From Bin87 sp965220505 (GTDB lineage Bacteria; Chloroflexota; Dehalococcoidia; Lucifugimonadales; UBA3495): a DNA stretch of 64,000 nucleotides. The stretch lies in the NCBI GenBank assembly GCA_965220505.1, contig CBDCQE010000001.1, positions 2,354,881 through 2,418,880 on the forward strand, read 5' to 3'. Shown here piece after piece: positions 49,619-58,569 of the stretch (positions within the stretch are counted from its first letter, which is position 1; the number at the start of each line of letters is the position of its first letter). The position numbers and the translations under genes were made by a program. The notes beneath the pieces were generated by a model, which was not told the origin of the DNA, did not search any database, and saw only the letters and a program-made list of their open reading frames with translations.

Positions 49619-49873
49619 CTAGTCTGCGGCGGCTTCGGCTGTTTGTCCGGCCAGCATCTCGTCGAGCATACGCTGCAAGGCCATGATGTGGCTGCACACC
49701 CGTCGGGTCGCAAAGAAGGCGCACTCGCAGCGCCATTCACCGTCGCGGTAGGAGACCCGGTAAGTATTGTGGTTGCCGATGAAGGAAGCCTCGAAGGTGT
49801 GGATGTTCACCCGCTCCGGCTCCTCGGCGTACCTGCGTGCTTTGTCAACCTTGCCGATATAGCTCGAGCTCAT
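49619..49873 (-). CDS. Small SWIM-type zinc-finger protein (84 aa)
   Basis: The motif CECAFFATRRVCSHI fits the SWIM pattern CxC-x(n)-CxH, preceded by beta strands TYRVSYRDGEWRCEC. SWIM domains bind DNA or proteins. The protein is little more than this domain, with a helical Ala/Glu-rich tail. GGGGGTTGAA precedes ATG 49873. Single-domain SWIM proteins are common in high-GC bacteria; role unknown. Confidence 0.82.
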   Translation of the reverse strand: MSSSYIGKVDKARRYAEEPERVNIHTFEASFIGNHNTYRVSYRDGEWRCECAFFATRRVCSHIMALQRMLDEMLAGQTAEAAAD

Positions 49874-49979
49874 TTCAACCCCCGCAGTGTGATAGGACGG
49901 GGATGAAACCCCGCCCGGTCCATTAATGGTACCGGCAACGGCCGGAACTGGTCAACCGCCGGAAGCGCACGTAGCTGTT

Positions 49980-50074
49980 CAGAAACGACCTCTCGTCATC
50001 CAACCCATACCATCCCGTTTATCCTGTGCATCCATGCAAATTGCTCCTCCTCCGCAAACCGGGCACGCGTGAGG
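49980..50074. repeat. Right-end remnant of family B element
   Basis: CCCGTTTATCCTGTGCATCC, ATGCAAATTGCTCCTCCTCC and the terminal CACGCGTGAG match the right ends of other family B copies, closest to 33060-33085. Left end absent. Confidence 0.55.
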
Positions 50075-50102
50075 CGGCCGGCGCGCTCGGCCCAGCCGAA
50101 GC

Positions 50103-51341
50103 TCACTCGGCGCTCGGTTCCACCTGGTTCCGCGGCAACGGCAGCGAGACGAACAGCAGCCCGGCGGCCACGAACAGGGCCCCGATGTAGTACACCGCCG
50201 CCTCGAAACCCAGGGTCTCGTAGAGCGCGCCGGCTATGAGCGGCGAGAACACCGACATCAGGAAGGCGATGGATGCCACTATCCCCAGCCCCGTGGTTGC
50301 CACGTCGCGCCCCACCACGTCGAAGACCGTGGCGACCAGAATCGGTTGGTCCGGGTAGAGGAACAACCCCAGCAGCGCGATGGTGATGGTGAGGGAGATG
50401 CCCGTATCAAACACCGTCAACGCCAGCGCCGCCAGGCATGACCAGGCCAGTCCGGGTACCAGCACCTGCTTGCGCCCAAACCGGTCCGACAGGAAGCCGG
50501 CCGCCGGCTTTGCCACCAAACCCACCGCGATCAGCAGCCCGATGTGGAACCCCCGGTTGGCCGGACCCATGTCGAGGTCGTTGCTGAGATAAAGGGGCAG
50601 TATCGTAACCAGGGCCACCAGGGCCATGCCTCGAAAACCGCGGACTACGGTCAGGCCCCACAGGACGGGGTTCCGCAGCAGATGGCCGGTGGCCTCGATC
50701 CGTTCCGAGAGCTCGACGTTCGGCTCCTCTCTGCCTCGTCCGATGTTGCGCAGCGACCAGATGGCGCACGCCGCCAGGAAAAAGGGCACCACCGCGTACA
50801 CGCTGAGCAGTTCCCGCCAGGTGAGGAACGCCAGCAGCGCGCCCGTGGCCACCGGGCCAACCACGTCGCCCACGCTCCCGCCGACGCCGTGGGCCGCCAG
50901 CACTATCCCGCGGCGTTCGGGGAAGTGGTGGGAAAGGGACGCCGAGGCGGGCAGGTGCCAGATGGAGTGCGAGATCGCCACCACCGCCATGCCGATCAGC
51001 AGCAGCGGATAAACGGGCGAGACGCCCATGGCCAGGCAGCCCAGGCCGGACACCGCCAGGCAACCCGCCAGCAGTTGCCCCCAATACCGACGGAGGATAT
51101 CGACCACCACGCCGCCGGGCAGGGCCACCAGGCCCGAGGCCAGCTCGCGGGCGGACAGGATGCCGCCGACCCCCACCGTGTTCAGCATGAACGCCTGCTG
51201 GATCTCAGGCAGCACCACCACAAAGCTCTGCACTATCCAGTGGAACACAACGTGCCCGGTGGCCAATCCGGGAACGATGATCCGGCCACCGAAGGCGGGA
51301 GCCGGTCCCGCCGGTTGCTGGGCTGTTTCTGGGTTCTGCAT
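50103..51341 (-). CDS. MFS transporter (412 aa)
   Basis: Twelve predicted helices in two halves. Conserved loops are LPGGVVVDILRRYWGQLLAG after helix 2 (motif A) and KPAAGFLSDRFGRKQVLVPG in the second half. The charged loop GRGREEPNVELSERIEAT joins the halves. The helix pattern is not that of the OPA-like protein at 27654-28925. Substrate not predictable. Confidence 0.88.
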   Translation of the reverse strand: MQNPETAQQPAGPAPAFGGRIIVPGLATGHVVFHWIVQSFVVVLPEIQQAFMLNTVGVGGILSARELASGLVALPGGVVVDILRRYWGQLLAGCLAVSGLGCLAMGVSPVYPLLLIGMAVVAISHSIWHLPASASLSHHFPERRGIVLAAHGVGGSVGDVVGPVATGALLAFLTWRELLSVYAVVPFFLAACAIWSLRNIGRGREEPNVELSERIEATGHLLRNPVLWGLTVVRGFRGMALVALVTILPLYLSNDLDMGPANRGFHIGLLIAVGLVAKPAAGFLSDRFGRKQVLVPGLAWSCLAALALTVFDTGISLTITIALLGLFLYPDQPILVATVFDVVGRDVATTGLGIVASIAFLMSVFSPLIAGALYETLGFEAAVYYIGALFVAAGLLFVSLPLPRNQVEPSAE

Positions 51342-51548
51342 GGTCCTGCTATTCTCCCGAGACGCGACGGTTGCAGCCGTCGGTCCGGCGGGTCAGCGTG
51401 TGGCGGCGGAGACGGAAAGTAGCGGTCATCGGCATCGACGGACGGTCATGGCTGGGAGACACGGTTGCCGTGGGCGCCAAGTATATCAATAGATGGTAAA
51501 CGCGAAACCGCCGGCAAACGCTCACGCGCACCCACTTCACTCCATCTG

Positions 51549-51625
51549 TCATTGCGAGCGAAGCGCGGCAATCTCGCTGCCGCTTGAGCCGGCGTTCTGG
51601 CGGCGAGATTGGTCGCCAATCAAGA
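51549..51625. repeat. REP-like palindromic repeat
   Basis: TGTCATTGCGAGCGAAGCGC and CGGCAATCTCG at left face CGAGATTGGTCGCC at right, an imperfect inverted repeat of a type found in many bacterial genomes. It lies in the 400-bp gap between the MFS gene and rny, upstream of the rny promoter. An additional CTCACGCGCACCCACTT at 51522 resembles a family B end. Confidence 0.55.
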
Positions 51626-51663
51626 CCGACCATAAATGAGACATCAACCGGATACCGCGTTTC

Positions 51664-51692
51664 TTGACTTTGACTAGGGCCAACACTACGAT
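51664..51692 (+). promoter_or_regulatory. Probable promoter of rny
   Basis: TTGACT at 51664-51669 and TACGAT at 51687-51692 with a 17-nt spacer, about 55 nt before the rny ATG. An overlapping TTGACT/TATGGT pair 5-6 bp further downstream, with a 16-nt spacer, is a second option. Confidence 0.5.
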
Positions 51693-51746
51693 ATGGTTAG
51701 GGCAAAATATCCCGAGCTTGTGCTCGGACGGATTGAGGAGGATCTG

Positions 51747-53279
51747 ATGCTAGAAATCGTCCTTGCCGTCCTGGCGGCAGCAGGGCTAGCAACAGGGATA
51801 GCAGCGGTGGTTTGGCTGCTGCTGTCAACCAAGAAAGGCGGAAATCAACTGGAACGCAGCCGAGAGGAGGCTGCCAACACCATCACCCAGGCCGAAGAGG
51901 AGAAGCGGACCATCCTCCTGCAGGCGCAGGAAGAAGCGCTGAAAATCCGCGAGGCCGGTGACAAGGAAATTACGGAGCAACGGCGCGAACTCAACCGCGT
52001 GGAGCGCCGTTACATCCAGCGAGAAGAACAGCTTGACCGCAAACTGGAGTCTTTGGAGCAGCAAGAGTCGGAACTGGAAGAACGGGAAACCTACGCCAAG
52101 TCCGAGTTGCAAAAAGCCGAGGACCTGAAACACCAGCACAACCGGGAGCTCGAACGGATCGCATCGTTGTCCATCGACGAAGCGCGTGACATCGTGCTGA
52201 AGCGTGGCGAAGAGGAAGCATCCCACGAACTGGCTCGCCGCTACTATGAGTTGGAGAAGGAACACCAAACCCGGGCGGACGACAACGCCCGACGCATCCT
52301 CACCCTCGCCATAAACCGTCTTGCTACGGACGTCGTGTCCGAGAGCACGACTACTGTTGTTTCCCTGCCCAACGATGAGATGAAAGGTCGTCTCATCGGC
52401 CGCGAAGGACGTAACATTCGGGCCCTGGAGGCCCACACCGGCGTGGACATCATCGTTGACGACACGCCCGGCATCGTAACGCTATCCTGCTTTGACCCGG
52501 TCCGCCGGGAAATCGCCAGGCTGGCCATGACCCAACTGGTCAAGGACGGGCGCATCCAGCCCGCCCGCATCGAGGAAGCGGTCAACCGCGCCTCACGCGA
52601 CATCGAAGAGACGATGTGGCGGGCCGGCGAGGAGGCCACCTTCGAAGTCGGAGTAAGCGGGCTCGACCCCGAGCTCATCAAGCTCCTGGGGCGGCTCAAG
52701 TACCGCTACAGCTACGGCGAAAACGTGCTCACTCACTCCATCGAGGTGGGCTTGCTCGCCGGAATGCTGGCCTCCGAGGTCGGCGCCAACGTGCAGATGG
52801 CGCGGGCGGGTGGCCTGCTCCACGACATCGGCAAAGCCTTGACCCATGAAATACCCGGGCCGCACGCGGAGATCGGCTACGACCTGACTACCCGTAACGG
52901 CGTCGGGTCGCTGGTTTGCGATTGCGTGCGTGAGCACCACGACGACGACCATTCCAGCATCGAGTCATTCCTGGTGGCTGCCGCCGACGGAATCAGCGCC
53001 GCTCGCCCTGGCGCGCGTAAGGAATCCATCGAGCAGTACACCCGGCGGCTGCGCGAGCTGGAGGACACCGCCTACAGCTTCGACGGCGTGCATCGCGCCT
53101 TCGCCATCCAGGCCGGACGCGAGGTCAGGGTGATGGTCAGTCCCCACGACGTCGACGACGTGGCCTGCGCCAGCCTGGCGCGGGACATCGCCGGCAAGGT
53201 GTCCAAGGACCTGCAGTTCCCCGGCCAGATCAAGGTCACGGTGATCCGCGAAACCCGCGAGGAAAGCATCGCCAGGTAG
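51747..53279 (+). CDS. rny: Ribonuclease Y (510 aa)
   Basis: Membrane-anchored endoribonuclease that starts mRNA decay. Residues 4-26 form the membrane helix; a coiled coil runs from about 30 to 185; the KH domain follows (MKGRLIGREGRNIRALEAHTG, about 212-232); then the HD domain with GLLHDIGKALTHE (about 358-370), whose His-Asp pair binds metals. GAGGAGG is 5 nt before ATG 51747. Its length and layout match the family. ymdB follows downstream, a conserved neighbourhood. Confidence 0.97.
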   Translation: MLEIVLAVLAAAGLATGIAAVVWLLLSTKKGGNQLERSREEAANTITQAEEEKRTILLQAQEEALKIREAGDKEITEQRRELNRVERRYIQREEQLDRKLESLEQQESELEERETYAKSELQKAEDLKHQHNRELERIASLSIDEARDIVLKRGEEEASHELARRYYELEKEHQTRADDNARRILTLAINRLATDVVSESTTTVVSLPNDEMKGRLIGREGRNIRALEAHTGVDIIVDDTPGIVTLSCFDPVRREIARLAMTQLVKDGRIQPARIEEAVNRASRDIEETMWRAGEEATFEVGVSGLDPELIKLLGRLKYRYSYGENVLTHSIEVGLLAGMLASEVGANVQMARAGGLLHDIGKALTHEIPGPHAEIGYDLTTRNGVGSLVCDCVREHHDDDHSSIESFLVAAADGISAARPGARKESIEQYTRRLRELEDTAYSFDGVHRAFAIQAGREVRVMVSPHDVDDVACASLARDIAGKVSKDLQFPGQIKVTVIRETREESIAR

Positions 53280-53337
53280 CCGCCCGGTTGGAAGTAACGA
53301 CGGGACCACAAGGGGCGACCGTGCGTCGCCCCTTCCA

Positions 53338-53460
53338 CAGGGCCTTTTCAAAGTTGTGGGCGTCTGACCTTTCCGCTCGTCCTGAGCCTGTCGAAGGACG
53401 GTCGCTATGGTTCGACAGGCTCACCATGAGCGGACGCTGGGTGACTTCGAAAAGACCCTG
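53338..53460. mobile_element. Family D MITE-like element (123 bp) with 9-bp target duplication
   Basis: The ends CAGGGCCTTTTCAAAGT and ACTTCGAAAAGACCCTG are inverted repeats. The centre is a palindrome of CCTGAGCCTGTCGAAGG and GGTTCGACAGGCTCACCATG. Flanks are CCCCTTCCA at 53329-53337 and 53461-53469, a perfect 9-bp duplication. It splits the rny-ymdB spacer. No coding potential. Confidence 0.85.
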
Positions 53461-53509
53461 CCCCTTCCAGCGTAGCCCTTTACGGACGTAACCCTTTACG
53501 GATAATGCC

Positions 53510-54286
53510 ATGCGAGTGTTGATGATTGGGGACATAATCGGCAAGCCGGGACGCAGCGCCTTGTCCCGTTTGTTGCCCGATTTGCGCCGCGAACTGGACA
53601 TCGACCTGGTCACAGCCAACGCGGAGAACACCGCCGGCGGGTTCGGGCTAACCCCCAAAACCGCCAACGCCCTGCTGCAGGCCGGCGTCGACGTGATGAC
53701 ATCGGGCAACCACATCTGGGACAAGAAGGAGATCCTGCCCCACATGGAGGAACTGCCGCTGCTCCGGCCGGCCAACTACTACGGCGCGCCGGGGAGGGGC
53801 TGGATGATGTTCGGCGACGTTATGGTGATGAACCTGCAGGGTCGGGTGTTCATGCCGCCCATCGACTGCCCGTTTCGCGAGGCTGACAAGCGCCTGGCCG
53901 AGGCGGCAAGCGAACTGGGTTTCGCCCCCAAAACCGTGGTGGTGGACTTCCACGCCGAAGCCACTTCCGAAAAACAGGGCCTGGCCTGGTATCTGGACGG
54001 CCGAGTCAGCGCGGTTGTCGGGACCCACACGCATGTTGCCACGGCCGACGCGCGCGTCATGCCGGAAGGCACCGCCTACGTCAGCGACCTCGGAATGACT
54101 GGCCCCCAGGACTCAGTCATCGGCACGGAGGTCGCGCCCGTGCTGGAGCGGTTCCGGACGGGTCTGCCCCAGCGTTTCGAGCCGGCGAAGGGCCCGTGCA
54201 TCCTGAACTCCGTGCTGATCGACATCGACGACGATACCGGCCGCGCCGCGGACATCGTGCGGATCGACCGCCGGATCGACGTATAA
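53510..54286 (+). CDS. ymdB: YmdB/TIGR00282-type metallophosphoesterase (258 aa)
   Basis: Dinuclear-metal phosphodiesterase family; the Bacillus member cleaves cyclic nucleotides and affects RNase Y-dependent mRNA levels. Metal ligands: Asp8 in MIGDIIGKPG, Glu in NAENTAGGFG, Asn and His in TSGNHIWD, and His in VVDFHAEATSEK and VVGTHTHV. The length is typical. ATG 53510 has no clear Shine-Dalgarno. Lies after rny, now separated by a mobile element. Confidence 0.93.
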   Translation: MRVLMIGDIIGKPGRSALSRLLPDLRRELDIDLVTANAENTAGGFGLTPKTANALLQAGVDVMTSGNHIWDKKEILPHMEELPLLRPANYYGAPGRGWMMFGDVMVMNLQGRVFMPPIDCPFREADKRLAEAASELGFAPKTVVVDFHAEATSEKQGLAWYLDGRVSAVVGTHTHVATADARVMPEGTAYVSDLGMTGPQDSVIGTEVAPVLERFRTGLPQRFEPAKGPCILNSVLIDIDDDTGRAADIVRIDRRIDV

Positions 54287-54335
54287 CCAGCAAAGCGCCC
54301 ATTGATACGGGAGACCACGGATACGGGGAGACCTG

Positions 54336-55208
54336 ATGCCAATTTCTGTTGACCTGCACCTGCACACCACCGCGTCGGACGGGCGGCTGACTCCAACCGA
54401 ACTGGTGGAACTGACCGCATCCAAGGGACTGCGTACCATTTCGGTCAGCGACCACGACACCACGGCCGGGTTGGAAGAAGCCCAGCGGGCGGTGGACCGG
54501 GTCCCCGGTATGCGCCTTATCCCCGGCATCGAGCTCAGTTGCGACGTGCCGGGCGGCGAAGTGCACATGCTCGGCTACTTCATGGACATCGAGGATGCCG
54601 GGTTCCAGGAGATGCTGGCCGGGTTCCGCGAGGGCCGGCTGGCCCGCGGCGAGGGTATGGTGGCGAAACTTGCCGAGTTCGGCATGCACATCGAGTGGGA
54701 GCGGGTGCTGGAAATCGCCGGCGACGCCTCGGTGGGGCGACCGCACATCGCCCAGGCGCTGGTAGAAAAGGGCTACTTCGCCGAGCCATCGGACGCATTC
54801 CGGGAATACCTGGGGCGCAACGGCAAGGCCTATGTGGAGCGGTCGAAATTGACGCCGCCGGACGCGGTGAAATTGCTCAACGACGTGGGCGGCGTGGCCG
54901 TGTTCGCGCACCCGTGGTTCGAGCGCCGCGGCAACGAGCCGGAGCCGGAACAATCCCTGATCGAGACGGTGGAGGAGCTCAAGGCGGCCGGCCTCCACGG
55001 CATGGAAGTGCACTACGCCATGTACGATGAGCCGACCGTGGACTGGCTGGCCGACGTGGCCCGGGCGTACGACCTGATCCCGTGCGGCGGCAGCGACTAT
55101 CACCACAGCGGGAACTCGCGGGAGCCGCTGCCCGGCGTCAACGGGCCGCCCATGGAAACGGTGGAGCGGCTTGAGGAAGCCGCCCGCCTGCTGGCGTCGC
55201 GCCGGTAA
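54336..55208 (+). CDS. PHP-domain phosphoesterase, RNase AM (YciV/TrpH)-like (290 aa)
   Basis: The metal-binding motifs are DLHLHTTASDG (residues 6-16), SVSDHDT (about 42-48), IPGIELSCDV, and later FAHPWF and GGSDYHH. Proteins of this group remove 5' nucleotides from short RNAs or hydrolyse 3',5'-bisphosphonucleotides. GGGGAGA lies 5 nt before ATG 54336. Behind rny and ymdB it may belong to an RNA-turnover set. Confidence 0.9.
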   Translation: MPISVDLHLHTTASDGRLTPTELVELTASKGLRTISVSDHDTTAGLEEAQRAVDRVPGMRLIPGIELSCDVPGGEVHMLGYFMDIEDAGFQEMLAGFREGRLARGEGMVAKLAEFGMHIEWERVLEIAGDASVGRPHIAQALVEKGYFAEPSDAFREYLGRNGKAYVERSKLTPPDAVKLLNDVGGVAVFAHPWFERRGNEPEPEQSLIETVEELKAAGLHGMEVHYAMYDEPTVDWLADVARAYDLIPCGGSDYHHSGNSREPLPGVNGPPMETVERLEEAARLLASRR

Positions 55209-55250
55209 AGCGCGACCCCTTCAGGGCCTGGCAACAGTGGGGTTGCCGAC

Positions 55251-55967
55251 ATGTCGGGCGATGCCGCAACGCTGATTGGCTTGTGGGTGGTTGCCTACCT
55301 GATCGGAGCGGTCCCGGTTTCGTATGTGATGGGTCGAGTCCTGGGCGGCATCGACCTGAGGCAACACGGCAGCGGCAACGTAGGAGCCAGCAATTTCGCC
55401 AGCCAGATGGGAAGAAAGTGGTGGTTGCCCATCGCCGTCATCGACATGGCGCGGGGCGCGGGGCCGATCCTGGTTGGGCAATACGCGCTGGGATTGTCAC
55501 ACACCGGGTGGTGGCTGATGCTGCCGCCGCTGTTCACGATCCTGGGCAACAACTGGTCGCCGTTCCTGCGCTTCACCGGAGGCCGCAGCGTGGGCGCCTG
55601 GGCCGGGGGCATCCTTGGGATATCGCCGCCGTTTTTTGCGTTGGGTTTGGCCCTTTATGTTCTGGGCTGGCGGATAACGCGGCGGTCCGCAGAGTGGCTC
55701 TTGGCGGTCATGATCGCGCTGCCGGTCATGGCGATTGCCTGGCCGGAACGGTGGCTCCTGGTCGGAGGAAGCGAGCAGATGGCAGTGTTCGCAGCGGCCG
55801 GAGCGGTCCTGATCCTGGCGAAACGGCTGGCGTCCAATGGACAGCCGCCTCCCGCGGACGTGCCGCGCAGCGCGGTGATGTTCAACCGGCTGCTGCGGGA
55901 CCGGGACATCGCGGACCGCGACGAATGGCTGGCGCGCACGTCCGCACAGCGCAACGACACCGGATAA
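55251..55967 (+). CDS. plsY: PlsY-family glycerol-3-phosphate acyltransferase (238 aa)
   Basis: Five to six membrane helices. Motif 1 is GSGNVGASN in place of the usual GSGNPGATN, and motif 2 is FTGGRSVGAWAGG in place of FKGGKGVAT. LIGAVPVSYVMGRVLGGIDLRQ is the typical N-terminus (gSi-Py). Changes at the acyl-phosphate loop make it a divergent PlsY or a PlsY-like paralogue; acyl-phosphate specificity is therefore uncertain. The basic C-terminal extension of about 30 residues is cytoplasmic. Confidence 0.8.
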   Translation: MSGDAATLIGLWVVAYLIGAVPVSYVMGRVLGGIDLRQHGSGNVGASNFASQMGRKWWLPIAVIDMARGAGPILVGQYALGLSHTGWWLMLPPLFTILGNNWSPFLRFTGGRSVGAWAGGILGISPPFFALGLALYVLGWRITRRSAEWLLAVMIALPVMAIAWPERWLLVGGSEQMAVFAAAGAVLILAKRLASNGQPPPADVPRSAVMFNRLLRDRDIADRDEWLARTSAQRNDTG

Positions 55968-56096
55968 AAACGCATACATCATCGATTCGTCACCGAGCAG
56001 AGCGCCACCAATGGACAATGCAGCGTACAATTGACGCTTCCTGGCTTGCGATGACACACCCGCGATACGGCCCCCGGACCAAGGACTAACCAAGGC

Positions 56097-56606
56097 ATGG
56101 CAGAACAGCAGACCGAATCCCAAACGATGACCTGTCACTGGCACCCGGCGGTGTCCACCGGGTTGTCGTGCAGCCAGTGCCAGCGGCCGATCTGCACCCA
56201 GTGCCTGGTGCAGGCTCCCGTGGGGATCCGCTGCCGCGAGTGCGGGAAGGCGGTGCCGCTGCCGACCTTCGACGTCCGGCCGGCGAACTACGCCAAAGCG
56301 GCGGTTGTGGCCGCAGTAATCGGTGTGCTCGGGATTATCCTGTGGCTCACACTGATCTTCTTCACGGGAACGCGGTTCATCGCATCCCTGGTCACCCCTG
56401 TGATCGTCGGTTACGCCGCGGGTGAGCTCATCAGCCGGGTGGTCAACCTCAAACGCAGCAAGGGCCTGATGTACATCGCCGGCGGAACGGTGGTGCTCAG
56501 TTCGCTGGTGGCCATGATCCTTACCGGCGGCCTGGTGTTGAACCTGTGGGGCATCCTCGCGCTGATCCTGGGAGTCGTCATCGCCATCGGGCGGGTCCGC
56601 CTCTAG
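56097..56606 (+). CDS. B-box-type zinc-binding membrane protein (169 aa)
   Basis: The N-terminus binds zinc: CHWHPAVSTGLSCSQCQRPIC then CTQCLVQAPVGIRCRECG, with Cys and His at B-box spacing as in the N-terminal parts of some rhomboid proteins. Four membrane helices follow (about 63-85, 90-108, 120-140, 145-165). There is no rhomboid Ser/His catalytic pair, so it is not a protease. Role unknown. Its stop codon is followed 5 bp later by a family C element. Confidence 0.82.
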   Translation: MAEQQTESQTMTCHWHPAVSTGLSCSQCQRPICTQCLVQAPVGIRCRECGKAVPLPTFDVRPANYAKAAVVAAVIGVLGIILWLTLIFFTGTRFIASLVTPVIVGYAAGELISRVVNLKRSKGLMYIAGGTVVLSSLVAMILTGGLVLNLWGILALILGVVIAIGRVRL

Positions 56607-56611
56607 GTTCT

Positions 56612-56748
56612 GTTGACGCTTTGAATTTTATCCGTCATTCCGGCGAAAGCCGGAATCCATAGGTTGTGATAGAGGAAACGGGAGGGATTGCTTACGATTT
56701 CGACCATTGAATTCCCGCTTTCGCGGGAATGACGGTGAAAATGTCAAC
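56612..56748. mobile_element. Family C MITE-like element, copy 2 (137 bp)
   Basis: Begins GTTGACGCTTTGAATTTT and ends GTGAAAATGTCAAC, imperfect inverted repeats, with the CATTCCGGCGAAAGCCGG palindrome on the left and ATTCCCGCTTTCGCGGGAAT on the right. Same length as the copy at 23434-23570; the middle 50 bp are unrelated. Like that copy it sits just after a TAG stop and could double as a transcript-end hairpin. Confidence 0.7.
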
Positions 56749-56812
56749 ACGGCCTGGCGAGCCGGCTCAGCGCAGGTCGGCAAAGCCGTGAGCGAACGCC
56801 GCCCGTTCCCGG

Positions 56813-57316
56813 TCACTCGGCGGGGGCGTTTTCCGCCCAGAGACGCCGCACAGTGTCACGGGTTATGCCGGCCGGAAAGCCGCGCCGCTGCAGGAAGTCC
56901 CACATCTTGCGGTGAAAGGTCACGTAAGGCATCGAGCCACCGGCGACCAACCGCCGGGCACGTCGTTCCCCCGCGCGGTAGGCGGCGTCCGCCTCGTCCA
57001 GGCCAACCAGCGCATCCTCGATGATCGGCTCGGCAACGCCCTTGGCGCGCAGCTCCCGACGGATGAGTGAGGAGCCGCGCGGTTTGCGCCGGTCGCGGCT
57101 GTTGCGCCACTGGGTAGCGTACTCCGCGTCGTCCAGGTAGCCGTAGCCTTTCAGAGACGCAAGCACCTGCTCCACGACCGGCTGGTCGAAATCGCGGCCT
57201 ACCCGCCGGCGCACCTCAGCCACCGTCCTCGGCTTGAAGCTGACGTAGCGCAGGGCGACCCGAAGCGCCTCCGGATAAGCATCGGACGCGAACTTGTCAG
57301 CCCGGGTATCCACCAC
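56813..57316 (-). CDS. recX: RecX, RecA regulator (167 aa)
   Basis: Three-helix repeats typical of RecX: ALRVALRYVSFKPRTVAEVRRRV, LKGYGYLDDAEYATQWRNSR, RRKPRGSSLIRRELRAKGV, and MWDFLQRRGFPAGITRDTV. RecX binds and modulates RecA filaments. It follows recA on the same strand with 11 bp between, the usual recA-recX operon. The length is typical. Confidence 0.93.
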   Translation of the reverse strand: MVDTRADKFASDAYPEALRVALRYVSFKPRTVAEVRRRVGRDFDQPVVEQVLASLKGYGYLDDAEYATQWRNSRDRRKPRGSSLIRRELRAKGVAEPIIEDALVGLDEADAAYRAGERRARRLVAGGSMPYVTFHRKMWDFLQRRGFPAGITRDTVRRLWAENAPAE

Positions 57317-57327
57317 AGTGGGTACGG

Positions 57328-58443
57328 CTAGTTCAGGCTGACGGAGTTGGGGTTGGCGATGTAGGCGGCAGCATCGGACGCCGCGCCGTCCAGGTGGCCA
57401 TTGCCCTCGCCGCCCATGGGTTCTTCGTCGGGCGGCTCATCACCGCGTATGAGGGCCTCGATCTCGTCGGCGATCTCGCTGTGCTCCAGGAGGAAGTTCT
57501 TGGAGTTTTCGCGCCCCTGTCCCAGGCGGGTCTCACCGTAGGAGTAGAAGGCGCCGGCCTTCTTGATGATGTTCTGGTTCACGCCAATGTCCAGCAGGTC
57601 ACCCATCTTGCTGATGCCTTGGTTGAACATGATGTCGAACTCGGCAACGCGGAATGGCGCGGCAACCTTGTTCTTGACGATGCGGGCCCGGACCCGACTG
57701 CCAATGATTTCCGACCCCTGCTTCAGCGACTCGCTGCGGCGCAAGTCAATGCGGACGGAGCTGTAGAACTTGAGGGCCCGGCCCCCGGGGGTGACTTCGG
57801 GGCTGCCGTAGCTGATGCCGATCTTCTCGCGTATCTGGTTGATGAAGACGACCGCAGTACGGGAGCGGTTGATGGTGGCGGTCAGCTTGCGCAGGGCCTG
57901 GGACATGAGGCGGGCCTGCATACCCACGTGCACGTCGCCCATGTCGCCCTCGATCTCGGCTTGCGGAACCAGGGCGGCAACGCTGTCGATGATCACGGCG
58001 TCAACGGCGCCGCTGCTGACCAGCTTTTCGGTGATGTCCAGCGCCTGCTCGGCAGAGTCGGGCTGGGAGATGAGCAGGTTGTTCAGGTCGAGACCGCAGT
58101 TGGTGGCATAGTGGGGATCCAGGGCATGCTCAGCGTCGACGTAGGCGGCCAGGCCGCCCATGCGCTGCGTCTCGGTCATGATGTGGATGGCCAGGGTGGA
58201 CTTGCCGGCCGATTCCCCGCCGTAGATCTCGGTAACGCGGCCGCGGGGCAATCCGCCGACGCCCAGGGCCAGGTCCAGGGACAGCGAGCCGGTGGGGATC
58301 ACGTTGGTGATCAGGTGGGCGACCTGCTCGTCGCCGCGCATCACCGCGCCCTTGCCATGGTCTTTTTCGATACGGCCCAGGGCGACCTCAAGGGCAGCCA
58401 ACTTGTTCTTGTCGAGGTTCAGGGTTTCGGGGTTGATTGCCAT
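57328..58443 (-). CDS. recA: RecA recombinase (371 aa)
   Basis: GGGAGG lies 6 nt before ATG 58443; the open extension to 58548 is not used. Walker A reads GGESAGKS (75-82) where GPESSGKT is usual. Other hallmarks are intact: ALDPHYA, LLISQPDSAEQALDI, VIIDSVAALVPQAEIEGDMGD and the INQIREKIGISYGSPE loop. The C-terminal tail is acidic with an unusual Gly/Ala-rich end. DNA strand exchange and SOS activation; cytoplasmic. No LexA-like box was recognised upstream. Confidence 0.97.
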   Translation of the reverse strand: MAINPETLNLDKNKLAALEVALGRIEKDHGKGAVMRGDEQVAHLITNVIPTGSLSLDLALGVGGLPRGRVTEIYGGESAGKSTLAIHIMTETQRMGGLAAYVDAEHALDPHYATNCGLDLNNLLISQPDSAEQALDITEKLVSSGAVDAVIIDSVAALVPQAEIEGDMGDVHVGMQARLMSQALRKLTATINRSRTAVVFINQIREKIGISYGSPEVTPGGRALKFYSSVRIDLRRSESLKQGSEIIGSRVRARIVKNKVAAPFRVAEFDIMFNQGISKMGDLLDIGVNQNIIKKAGAFYSYGETRLGQGRENSKNFLLEHSEIADEIEALIRGDEPPDEEPMGGEGNGHLDGAASDAAAYIANPNSVSLN

Positions 58444-58569
58444 CGTTAGCCTCCCGCACGGCTGGTTTGCACTTGCGAGAAGTTTAGCACGCGCGTTCCA
58501 TTCATGCAATGGCGCAATGTCGTTATTTTTGCGGGATTTACGGGGCACACGGCCCCGGGGCTAGAAGTC

